Part shown: positions 26,949 to 38,156 of the stretch, piece after piece
Numbering within the stretch: the stretch's first letter is position 1
Layout of the letters: every line of letters starts with the position of its first letter
NCBI GenBank assembly: GCA_017871115.1
Contig: JAFCIZ010000001.1
Coordinates: 5,375,501 to 5,439,500 of the forward strand
DNA: 64,000 nucleotides
Reading direction: 5' to 3'
Origin: Cunninghamella blakesleeana
Taxonomy: Eukaryota > Mucoromycota > Mucoromycetes > Mucorales > Cunninghamellaceae
Program-made: the position numbers and the translations under genes
Notes under the pieces: model-generated
Seen by the model: the letters and a program-made list of their open reading frames with translations, nothing else
Databases searched by the model: none
What the model was told of the DNA's origin: nothing

Positions 26949-27488
26949 GAAAGTGGAAAAAAAAATAAAAAAATAAAAAAAAACACGCCAACCCAATATT
27001 TTTTTTTGCGTTAATTTTTTTTTTTTTCCAACCCTTCCTCTCACAACCCATATTTTTCTCACCTTATTTTTAACTTTCAATTTTTTTATTCTTTATTTTT
27101 TTTCCTTTTTATTTTTTTTCATGGTACATTTTATCATCATTTTTTATTTACAACAATAAATAATAATAATAAATATATAAATATTTAAAACAAAAACAAA
27201 AAATAAAAATTAAATAAAAACAAAAGGATCACAAGTTTATAGATCTAAATCATTTTTTAATGTGAATAAAAAGCGAATATGATACTCTATTATTATTATT
27301 TTAACAATATGATCAAATTTAGAACTTATAAACATATACGCTATTAAATACTATATACGTGCGAACAGTTCTTTATGCGGGAGTTCAAATTTTCTATTTC
27401 AAACACTGTTTTTTTCTATTTTTTTACATAATTTTTCTTTCTTTTCCCTTCCTTAACCTTTTTACTTTATTTTTTATTTTATATAACC
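26949..27488. other. Spacer before the dipeptidase gene
   Basis: Poly-A/T rich 3' flank of NHP6 and leader of the next gene, with pyrimidine-rich sequence just upstream of the ATG at 27489. No other feature recognised. Confidence 0.5.
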
Positions 27489-29587
27489 ATGAGTTCTTCA
27501 AACTTGGAAGCAGTATTATCACAAATAGATAAAAACGAAAAACAATTTATTGAAAGACTTCGTAAAGCAGTTGCTATTCCAAGGTAAACTATTATATTAT
27601 TACTGTTTTATACTATTTTATAAATATATTCATATGTTTATTATTATTATTATTATTATTATTTATGCTATGTTTGTTTTTTTATTTTTTTTATAAAGTG
27701 TAAGTGGGGATCCAAGTTATAGAAAAGATGTATTTCGTATGGCCGAATTTCTTATTAAAGAATTGGAAGCTTTAGGAGCAACTGTTGAAACAAGAAACCC
27801 GGGTAAACAAGACTGGCAAAATACCGGATTGATATTGGATATTCCACCCGTTGTATTAGCTACGCTTGGTAACGATCCTAATAAAAAGACTATTTTACTT
27901 TATAATCATTTTGATGTTCAACCAGCATTGATTGAAGATGGGTGGAATACCGATCCTTTTACTTTGGTAGAAAATGAAAAAGATCAATTAGTAGGTAGGT
28001 ATTGTATTTGAAATAAAAGGGGGAGGGAGTTAGCATAGAAAATAAGTGTTTAATTTATTCTCATCACCATCATGTAATAAATATTAATTTTTATGATTTT
28101 TTTTTAGGGCGAGGCACAACGGATGATAAGGGACCTTTACTTGGATGGTTAAATATTATTGAAACACATCAACAATTAGGATTAGAATTACCAGTCAATT
28201 TAAAGTTTTGTTTAGAAGGCATGGAAGAGTCAGGATCTGAAGGATTAGAAAAAATCATTTTTGATGAAGCTGATCAATATTTTAAAAATGTAGATTGCGT
28301 ATGCATCTCTGATAATTATTGGTTAGGAACCACTTGCCCTGCTGTTACTTATGGATTACGTGGCTGTTGCTATTATCATTTGACTATTGAGGGTCCAGCT
28401 GCTGATTTACATTCTGGTGTTTTTGGTGGTACGATTCATGAACCTATGACAGATTTAGTCCTTTTACTTGCTAAATTGGTTGACACGAATGGTAAAATTT
28501 TAATTCCTGGCATTTATGACAAAGTACTTCCTTTAACAGGTAAAAATTAATTTTTTTTTAAAAAAAAAAGTTAATTATATAAATAAGAAATAAAAATAAA
28601 GTATTAGTAAGGATAAAAATGATCTAATATATATATGTATATTATAGAAAAAGAACAAAAAGCCTATGATGGATTATCTTTTAAAATGCAAGACTTACAT
28701 GATGCTGTTGGTAATACAATTAATATTCACTCCACTCCTGAAGCTACATTACAACATAGATGGAGATACCCTTCTTTATCTATTCATGGTATTGAAAAAG
28801 CTTTTCATCAACCTGGTGATAAAACTGTTATTCCTGCAAAGGTAATATATTATTACTTTTTTTTTTTAAAAAAAAAAATTAAAATTAAAGCTAACTATAA
28901 AATTCTAATTTTTTTTTTTTTTTTTCAAAAAAATATATAAATACCAGGCTATCGGGAAATTCTCAATCCGTACCGTACCAGACATGCAGAATGATGAAAT
29001 TACAAAATTAGTTAAAGAATATGTATTAAAACAGTTTGATCTATTAAACAGTAAGAATCAGTGTAAAATTGAATTAACCCATGCTGGTGATCATTGGTTA
29101 TCTAGTCCTGATCACTGGAATTATGGTAAGTCTTTTTTTTTTTAGAAAATAATAAATTGATCAAAAAGGTAATATGAATATGGATGGAATATTAATCTAT
29201 CGTGTTTTTTTTTTATTCTATTTTATTATGCATTTCTAGTGGCTGCCATTAATGCTATAAAGAAAGTTTATAATGTGCAACCCGATTTAACACGAGAAGG
29301 ATGCTCTATACCCATTACCTTAACATTTACCAATGCGTTAAAAAAGAATGTATTATTATTACCCTTAGGTAGAGGTGATGACGTAAGTTGTTAAAATAAA
29401 AATAAAAGGGATATCATAATAGTAATGCATGTATAAATATATATATAATTATGATTTTAATTTTATTATTATTGTTTTATAGGGTGCTCATTCTATCAAT
29501 GAAAAATTGGATAAATCTAATTATATAAAAGGAACCAAAGTATTAGGTAGCTACCTTTATCAAGTTGCGGAAGCTAAAATTGAATAG
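27489..29587 (+). CDS. Cytosolic non-specific dipeptidase (DUG1/CNDP2 type, M20)
   Basis: Seven exons (27489-27583, 27699-27994, 28108-28539, 28648-28841, 28948-29125, 29240-29382, 29483-29587) give 480 residues, essentially the family length. M20 metallopeptidases of this group hydrolyse dipeptides with two Zn or Mn ions; yeast Dug1 cleaves Cys-Gly in glutathione turnover. Seen are the metal ligand region YNHFDVQPA (His102), [10 protein letters not shown] (Asp136/137), the general base [10 protein letters not shown] (Glu170/171), [19 protein letters not shown] and the C-terminal [13 protein letters not shown], whose His completes the site. All family ligands appear intact. No signal peptide is seen, in line with a cytosolic enzyme. 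It is the third glutathione-related gene in the window. Confidence 0.94.
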
Positions 29588-30674
29588 AAAAATGCTGCAC
29601 CCATTTTTATTACGTATAATATTTATTTATAAATAATGATATAATAAAAATTCTGTAGATTTTAAATCCGACGAAATAAAAATAAAATATAATAATAGTA
29701 ATAAAAAGTGAAAAGATATAATCAGAAGAGTATATTATATATCATAGTAAACATAAAAGCGTATCCCTTAAATAATAATAATAATCAATGGAAGATCTCT
29801 AGTATTTTTACATAAAAGGAGAAATGTGCATAATAAAAATATAAATATAAAAAATAAAAAATTATCATCATTATACAAAAATACAGTTACTCCGAAGCCT
29901 TACCATATAATATTAAGAACGTTTTCATATTTTACATATTTCTTAATTCGGATATTTTTCTTATTCATGTATAAAGTCGATAATGATTGGATAAAAATAT
30001 ATGAAGAATGAATACAACACCAGAAAAATAAAATAAAAAGAGATCAAATATTTTGAAACGTTGTAAAAGAAATAATCGGATTATTTATGATAAAACTGAA
30101 TAATCATTATAATATTAATAAGAATCTGATGAAAAAAGAAAAAGATTTAATGATAATGATTTTAATAATAATATATAAAGAGAGATCTTCAGCAAAGGAC
30201 TTTTTTATTTATTACTTTTGTTATGCAGCAGAGTCACCTAATTAGGTTATATAAGGAAGTTTAAATCAGTTAACCTCTTTTTTTTTTTTGTATTTTTTTT
30301 CTCTTTTCCTTCTACTTCTTTTTACTTTTTATTTTTCAGTATGATATTTATATGACATGGACACTCAAATTTGTTACCTTATCATAGAAACCTAGTTTAA
30401 AAATAGGAGTGAAAAATGGCGGTTATACTTTTTTTTTCTTTGAATAGTTGAGGGGGTCCTTTTTTTTATATTTATATATATTTTAAAAAAAATAAATACT
30501 TAAAATAAAAAAAGCATAATTCAATTCATTTCTTTTCTTTTTCTTTTTTACATTTTCATTCATTTTTTTAATATTTTTATTATTCTTTTTATTTAAATAC
30601 ACTTGCTTTTTTTTTTTTTTACTTTTATTTAGCTATCTATTACCTATATTATATTTATATAATTCTATAAAAAA
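29588..30674. other. Spacer with aspartic protease promoter
   Basis: AT-rich region of about 1.1 kb. A TATATAAG string near 30248, in slightly less AT-rich DNA, could be a TATA element for the protease gene. A 61-codon frame at 29826-30011 is low complexity and is not called. Confidence 0.45.
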
Positions 30675-31957
30675 ATGTATTTATTGGGGTTACTTGCAGG
30701 ATGTTATTTATATAGTGTTGTATTGGGTGATGTTCATACGATCGCATTAAAATCATATAAAAAAAATGGTAGTAGTGTTGAACATAGTATGGATGCATCT
30801 AAATTATTATCTGCTACGTTTCCAAAGACGCATTCATTAGCCAGTAGTAATACGCCTTTTATTCCATTGGAATCTGACAATAATATATTATGGTATGCCG
30901 AGATCTTTGTTGGATCAGGAAAGGGAAGACAATCATTTACAGTAGATATTGACACAGGGTCATCTGATTTATTTATTCCTGGTGTAGATTGTAAATCCTA
31001 CTGTGCCAATCATGCCATGTTTAATCCAAGGTTATCAACCAGTGCCAAAATGACCAACCAAGAATTTACTTTACAATTCGCCGATAAATCCATGGTGAAA
31101 GGTTATACATATTTGGAAACAGTTGAAATGGGCGGCTTAAAAGCAAAAAATCAAGTGATTGGGGTCAGTAATGAATATTCAAAGGGAATGGATAAATCTA
31201 TGTTTTCCCCAGACGGGTTACTTGGGTTAGGGTTTGCAAGTTTATCTAAATATAGAGCCATGCCATTCTTAGATACATTGTATCAACAAGGCGAGATAGA
31301 CCAAAAAATGTTTGGGATTTATTTAAATACAGCTTCAGATAATCCAAAGGAACGTGGAGAATTGACTTTAGGTGGTTATAATCAACGTATGGTGACCCAA
31401 AAACCAATCTTTACTCCAGTGACAAGTTCAAAATATTGGCAAATTAGATTTAATCAGGTTTTATTGGCTGGAAAAGCTTTAGCTCTAAACGTAGAGGCTA
31501 TTATTGATACAGGTATGTAACACACACATATATGTATCTATAAAGAGAGAGTGGGGCATATTAGATATGGTTTTTTCTTCTTCAATTAATCAATGTTTTT
31601 GTTTGTTTCCTTTTTAAAAAAATAGGCTCTACTTTAATTATTACAGATAATGAATTTGCTGAAGATTTTTACTCAAGAGTTCCAGGAGCCCAAAAATTGG
31701 ACGGTAAACACTACGTTGTTCCTTGTAATGATATTCCAAAGTTACAGTTTTCTATTGGAAAACAAGTCTTTACTATTAATCCAAGTTCCTTTTCTTTTGG
31801 TAAAGTAGAAGGTGCGGATAACTTATGTTATGGCGGTGTAGTTGGATCGATGGAAGGTAGACAGGATCCTTGGATTGTTGGTGGTGTCTTTTTATCAAGC
31901 GTTTATTCTATATTTGATGCTGATAATAGACAAATTGGCTTTTCTCAATTGGCATAG
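30675..31957 (+). CDS. Secreted pepsin-like aspartic protease
   Basis: Two exons (30675-31512 and 31626-31957) give 389 residues. The first 18 residues form a hydrophobic signal peptide (MYLLGLLAGCYLYSVVLG), followed by a propeptide of about 50 residues. The A1 catalytic domain carries both aspartates, DIDTGSSDLF (Asp93) and IDTGST (split by the intron), with the flap-side disulfide loop CKSYCANHAMF, GLLGLGFASLS and the C-terminal IVGGVFLSSVYSIFDADNRQIGF. The enzyme would work at acid pH in the vacuole or outside the cell. No GPI-anchor signal or Ser-rich tail is present, so it is not a yapsin-like surface protease. Vacuolar versus secreted location is undecided. Confidence 0.92.
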
Positions 31958-32637
31958 AGAGTATTAATATAATACTAATACTAATACTAATATTTATAAT
32001 AATAATATACCATAATATCATGTTTAAAAATAATATAATAACAATAACAAAAAAAAAAAAAGCTATTTAGTATATTTAATTCATTTTGTTTATATTTATT
32101 TTTCTTATTTATTTTTTCTTACTTTATATATACACACATACACATACATACTTGCTATTCTTTTATTTAACTTACTTTTTTTTTTTTTTAAATAACAATA
32201 AAATAATAGGTGGAGTGATATTAGTAGTAGCACAAAAAAAAAATATAAAATAAGCTGAAAAATTTAGTTTTTCTAAAGACGGGTTTCTAATTTTTAAAAA
32301 TCTGTACTTTTTTTTCCTGCTTTCATTTTTCTCACTCTCTTTTTCTTTTTCCTTTTTATTTCCTTGTATTTTTTTTTCTCCCATTCAGTTTCATCCATAT
32401 ATATTTCATTCAATATTTTTTTGAAATAATAGTAATAAATTATTTATACCTTCATACCTTCATTTACTTTTATTATATAAATATAAATTAAATTTTTATA
32501 ATTTATTTATTGTTATTCGTCTTTCAAGCTTTATTGAACCTTTTTTTATTTTAAATATTTATTTCCAAAGGCTACATAATCCTTTCTATCAATAATAATA
32601 ATAAAATAATAATAAAAGGAAGAAGGAAAAGGATATT
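31958..32637. other. Spacer before casein kinase gene
   Basis: AT-rich; a 70-codon minus-strand frame at 32172-32384 is Lys/Phe low complexity and is not called. TTTCTT-rich sequence at 32280-32400 may be part of the kinase promoter. Confidence 0.5.
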
Positions 32638-32873
32638 ATGGCAACACAACGTCGATCCCATCATCGTAATTCAACTATAAACATATCTTCTTCTAATGTT
32701 GTAGGTGTGCATTATAGAGTTGGGAAAAAATTGGGTCAAGGATCTTTTGGTGTTATTTATGAAGGTATATAACTATATGGGTATAAAATAGAGTTATAAA
32801 AAAAATGTAACCTAATATTAAGTTTATAACGCGAAAAAGAGAAGGAAGAAAATAAAATAATAACAATACATAC

Positions 32874-32908
<35 letters not shown>

Positions 32909-34665
32909 AAAGAAATGATATTTAGCGTGTGAACATCATAAAAAAAAGATCAGATCATTTATTGATTATTATTTTTTTTTTTTTTGCTAACGTTACTTTT
33001 ATTTTTTATTTTATTTTATTTTGATTTTAATATATATACATATATCAATAGGTATTAACTTATTGAATAACCAGCAAGTGGCTATAAAGTTTGAACCTAG
33101 AAAATCGGATGCTCCTCAGTTAAGAGATGAATACAGAACTTATAAAATCTTGGCGGGATTACCAGGTATTCCACAAACTTATTTTTTTGGGCAAGAAGGA
33201 TTACACAATATACTTGTCATAGATATGTTGGGTCCAAGTTTGGAAGATTTATTTGATATGTGTTCTAGACGTTTTAGTATTAAGACTGTAGCTATGTTGG
33301 CAAAACATATGGTAAATAAAATAAAATAAAACAAAGCAAAAACATATATAACATTAAAAAAGAGAAAGGAAGAAAAGAGAGAACAAGTATATATAATTGT
33401 TTTTTTTAACTTTATATATATACATATTATTATTATTATTATCACTGCCATTATTATTTTCATTATTATTAGATATCAAGAGTAGAAAGTGTACATGAAC
33501 GGAATTTAATATACAGGTAATAAACATAAATAAGGGATAGATAATGAAAAAAAAGGAAACATATATCAAAATGCATTTATTTATTTTTATTTTTTTTAAT
33601 AGAGATATCAAACCAGATAATTTTTTAATTGGAAAACCAAATACCAAATCAGCAAATACAGTTTTTATGATAGATTTTGGAATGGCTAAATTTTATAGAG
33701 ATCCTAAAACAAAACAGCATATTCCTTATTGTGAACGTAAATCACTTTCAGGTACAGCAAGATATATGAGTATCAATACTCATCTTGGAAGAGGTACGTA
33801 AATGAGAATTATATATATATATATATATAGTAATAAAGTGAAACAAAATGATACTGTAGCAAAAAAAAAATAGCCAGCTTTTTTTCAATGTTTTTGTTTA
33901 CATTCTATTTATATTTATTACTTGTAGAACAATCACGTCGTGATGATTTAGAAGCACTTGGACATGTGTTTATGTACTTTTTAAGAGGATCATTACCTTG
34001 GCAAGGATTAAAAGCAGCAACCAATAAACAAAAATATGAACGTATAGGTGAAAAGAAACAAACAACTGTAGTGAAAGATTTATGTGAACATTACCCTGAA
34101 GAATTCTCTACTTATTTACAATATGTACGAAGACTTGGATTTGAAGAAACACCAGATTATGAATTTTTAAGAGGTTTATTTACAAAAGTATTAAACGATT
34201 TAGGGGAAATTGATGATGGTATATATGATTGGAATTTATTAAATGATGGCAAAGGTTGGGAAGTAAGTTTTTTTATTTTTATTTTTTTTTGAAACAAATA
34301 AGGATAAGCTTACATATATTTACATAAATATAATCTTCCATTTATACATAATATTCCGAAAGTTAATTTAATTTTATTTATATAAATATTTTATATATGA
34401 ATGTATATTTTAATAGCATCAACAACAGAATAGACGTCATAGTGCTATGGGATTATTAAATTATTCATCAATGGCAGGTGGACAAGACAATACAGCTTGG
34501 CGCCAAACAAAACGGTTATCTGGGAATAAATATCAATACCGACCCATACAACAACCTCAAATGTACCAGCATATGAATAATAATCCTCTTCATGATAATT
34601 CTCAAGTTGTTGAGTCGCTTCATAAACGTGATACCTCATGTTGTTGTTTGTTTTCTTGTTTTTAA
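32638..34665 (+). CDS. Casein kinase I, YCK1/2 type, lipidated C-terminus
   Basis: Six exons (32638-32764, 33052-33311, 33473-33516, 33603-33793, 33928-34262, 34417-34665) give 401 residues. The kinase domain (about 25-300) has the Gly loop [10 protein letters not shown], the ATP Lys in AIKFEPRKS, the catalytic loop YRDIKPDNF (Asp145), DFGMAKFY, and the CK1 signature LSGTARYMS with the basic [11 protein letters not shown]. The segment [20 protein letters not shown] is typical of YCK kinases. The tail ends CCCLFSCF: Yck1/2 are held at the plasma membrane by palmitoylation of C-terminal cysteines, and the same is inferred here. YCK kinases mark membrane proteins for ubiquitylation and act in morphogenesis and glucose signalling. 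Exon 3 is only 44 bases. Confidence 0.93.
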
Positions 34666-34846
34666 ATTTGGATGATTCCCCTTACAAAAAAAATTCTTGA
34701 TTTAATTATATACTATTAACTAATTCCTATTATTTATCTTTTTATTATTATTTTACTATATATATACATACTTAACAATGATGATGATATTACCCTTTTT
34801 ATATCCAATCTTTTTATTTTATTTATTTATTTTATTATTTCTGCTC

Positions 34847-34884
<38 letters not shown>

Positions 34885-34967
34885 ATGTTTTTATTTATTT
34901 ACTCTGTAGTTATGTAGTCTGTGTATACATCTATTACGTATATAAATGTTTATTCTCTAATATAAAT

Positions 34968-34999
<32 letters not shown>

Positions 35000-35464
35000 T
35001 CTTTACATTGTTTCATTCAAAAATAATGCTTTTATTTTATATATATTTCTTATATTGATACCTTTCATTTTACTTTAAATTAATATATATAGATAAATAA
35101 AAATTTCTATTAATAAAACCCAGATAAAAAAAATGGACCGAATCATATCAAGATGGTTTATATTATCAGTACAGGTTTGGCAGTTCAAAATATTCGCATT
35201 TGCAAAAAGTAAAAGTAAAAAATAAATGATTAAATAGTATTTTATTATACTTTTATTATTATTATATTACAATTGATATTATATATACAATTATTATTAT
35301 TATAACAATCATTATTAAGATTATTATTATTAGTACAAATATTATTAAATTTTAAAGGTTGTTATTAGTACAATTATTAGTACAATTATTGTTATTGATG
35401 ATGACCGCAACAGCAACTACGATATTTTTTCCTTTGTTTATCGTAATAGTTTAGATCCAACATT
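34666..35464. other. Convergent spacer with AT repeats
   Basis: 3' flank of the casein kinase gene and of the coiled-coil gene. It contains an AT run at 34851-34882, an ACAT tetranucleotide run near 34970-34992, and many TTA units. A minus-strand reading at 35424-35565 also runs open in a second frame, but the better frame stops at 35465. Confidence 0.5.
34851..34882. repeat. (AT)n microsatellite
   Basis: Uninterrupted AT dinucleotide run in the 3' flank of the casein kinase gene. Confidence 0.85.
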
Positions 35465-37400
35465 TCAAAAATCCAAATCTTCAATATTTTGTTGTGAAAC
35501 TTCAGTATGTTGTCGTTTTCTACTGTTTTCTTCATTTGTTGATGGACTTGATCCACGTTTTTTACTATTTTATATATGTATGTAAGAAAACAGTTTTGTA
35601 TATATACATTTGATACTTTTGTTATTATTAATAATTATATTTATTTTACCCTTTTTTCAATACTATATCTCGACGTCTAATCATCTAATATATATATATA
35701 TATATATAAATTTAGATTTATAATTAGTATATATATACGTTTATCATTATTTATTTATAATAACTTGCTTCTTTTTTTAAAACTTGTTCATTTTTAATAA
35801 ACTTTTGTTCTTCATCAGGCCATGTTCTTTCAATTTCTTTTAAACGTTCCATTTCTAGATCATCTTGGTGCTGTTTTTTAGTCCATTGTAGTTCTTTTAT
35901 TAGTAACGTGTCTTGTAATCTCTTTTTTTCCTTTTTTGCATCAGATAATTCGTGCCTTAAAACTACCTATTATATAAATAAAAAACAATCCAAATGAAGT
36001 ATTATATATTAGCTTTATTATTATTTCTTAAATACTAGCAATTAATAACTACATATATTATTTATAGTACTTACATTTCTATCAAGATGAGAATTATGAA
36101 TTCCTTGGTAAGTTTGACGGAGATAAGTTTCTTCTGATAATTGAAAGCTAAATTGCTGGATATCATTTTTTTTTACAAAGAGTTTTCTACTTAATTTTTT
36201 CTATTTGAAAATAAAAAATATATATAAATATTTATTTAACATAAATTAAAATATAAATATATACATATATGCATATATGTTAGCATAATGTTTGTACGTT
36301 TATTATTCTATTTACAATCATATTTTTATCTCTAATATTGATTTCAGTTAAATGTTGCTTCTGTTTATATTAAAAAGTAATAATAATGAAAAGTTATTTT
36401 AATAATTAAAAATTTATTGATGGGTAGATATCGTTTATTTATTCATTACTTACACTAGCTTTCAGATCTACTTTTTTCATAGCAACTACTTCTTTCTCAT
36501 CAGGTTCTTTTCCATTCACAGCAATCTCTTGTTTATCCATGAAAGTTTTTTCTGTCTTGACATGTTTTTCTTTTTCTAACTTTAAAGCTTTCTGTAATTC
36601 TTTATTTTTTGTAGCATATTCTTGGATAATCATATATAAATGATCCTATTTTTTTTTAAAAAAAATATAAATAAATATAATAAAATAAGGTAAAATAAAA
36701 TAAAATATTATAAATGTATGGACGTTGTAAATTTTATTTTATTCTTTTACACATATTTCTAATTCATTTTTACTTACAATAGTTTTATTGATTCCATCAT
36801 CAGATGGGTCGGGTTCATATTCTTGATTTTTTATTGGGTATAATGCAATGATAGCCTGACAAATATAAATGAAAATGAATGAATAGAATCAGTTTGATTT
36901 TTTCTTCTTTTTCTCGGCCTTATTATTAAAATTATTATTATTTTATAGTAAAATAATTTACTTCAAGTTTTTCTTTAATATAGCCACCGGATTCGTAGTG
37001 TTCATCTCCTTCAGCTTTAATTTCTTTAGAATTTAAAAAAACTGAGTTTTTTGGGTCGACTTCCAGTAGTTTACACTTTTCTTTATAAATGGTGAATGAA
37101 TTAAGTAAATTAAAAAGAAGGGAGAGAGTTCATTAGTATAACACTTACTTTTATACTTATTAATAATTTTTTTTATTTCTATTTTATTCTATTAATTTCC
37201 TTTACCAGCAGCTTTGTTGTTTCTTTCAATGGAGTCTTTATAAGGTTTGACGTATTTGGGCAATTTAGAAGTGGTGGACTTAAAATAAAAATAATAGATC
37301 AAAAATAATAATGATTAATACAATACATACAAACGAGAATATTAAATCAATTTATGAATCAATTCTAGTTAGTTACTTTTGAATTAGTTTGAGGAGGCAT
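35465..37400 (-). CDS. Unrecognised coiled-coil protein, many short exons
   Basis: I do not recognise this protein. Eight exons read in frame on the minus strand (37377-37400, 37206-37278, 36962-37080, 36778-36855, 36454-36645, 36316-36360, 36075-36200, then one starting at 35966). The last can run to TAA at 35751, giving 290 residues. Alternatively it can leave through a weak donor (GTTTTA) at 35783 into two further exons (35650-35684 and 35465-35564), giving 324 residues ending in a basic Ser-rich tail with EDLDF. Both models keep the frame. The N-terminus is MPPQTNSK; from about residue 95 the sequence is Lys/Glu-rich, heptad-like coiled coil (KNKELQKALKLEKEKHVKTEK; LQDTLLIKELQWTKKQHQDDLE). 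No enzyme motif or membrane segment is seen. A structural or scaffold role is only a guess. Exon structure confident; 3' end uncertain. Confidence 0.6.
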
Positions 37401-38156
37401 TGTAATATAAAAATAGCGAGGTGTAAGGAAAAGTTGTAAAAAGTAGTAAAAAACGAAAAAGTATATAAAAAGGCAAGATAAAAACTAAATCAGCTGGTTA
37501 TTCCAAATTAGGAAAGTAGTAGTTGTGTAAATTAACACATAAAACCTGCGTTTTAAAAAACAAAAAAAGTCTGTATAAAAAGTAATAAGTCAAGTAACAT
37601 ATAATATTATGCTATAATTAATACGTAATATATCATAAAATAAAAGAGAGTTTCTGTAAAAAAACTTCATGCTGCGAAGTATCAATTACTCTTACAAATT
37701 TAAAGCGATGTGTACGAACTTTTAGAGTATTATATGGCCAAATACTTTAATTTAATCTATTTACATACATATGTATTTTTCCAATTCGATGATTTAATAC
37801 TTTAATTTTATTATTTTTTTAATATTAAAAAAAAAGTTTTAATAATGACGTAAGAACCTCTGTTATATTTTCTACTCATCTTATTTTCTTCTGTATATAT
37901 TCTATCTTGAATAGTAAAAAATCGGCTACGGATAAATTCAAATATATATACATATTTAAATAATTATATGAAAAAGTACAGAATTTATTATAGCGTTATG
38001 TATATATATATATAATACAATTTTTTTTAAAAAAAAGGAAAAGAATAACAAAGCATTTTTATATATATATATATTTTTGGGGGAGGGGAATAGGTTACAA
38101 AAATAAGAAAGTGGATAAAAAATATTATGCAAATAAAAGGATATATATATTTTATT
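37401..38156. other. Spacer between coiled-coil and kinesin genes
   Basis: Promoter of the coiled-coil gene and 3' flank of the kinesin gene. AT-rich; nothing else recognised. Confidence 0.5.

Noticed and set aside
35424..35565. Second open frame ending in CCCGHHQ at the 3' end of the coiled-coil gene
   Set aside because: Needs a different donor phase and its composition is less protein-like than the frame ending EDLDF; kept only as a weak alternative.
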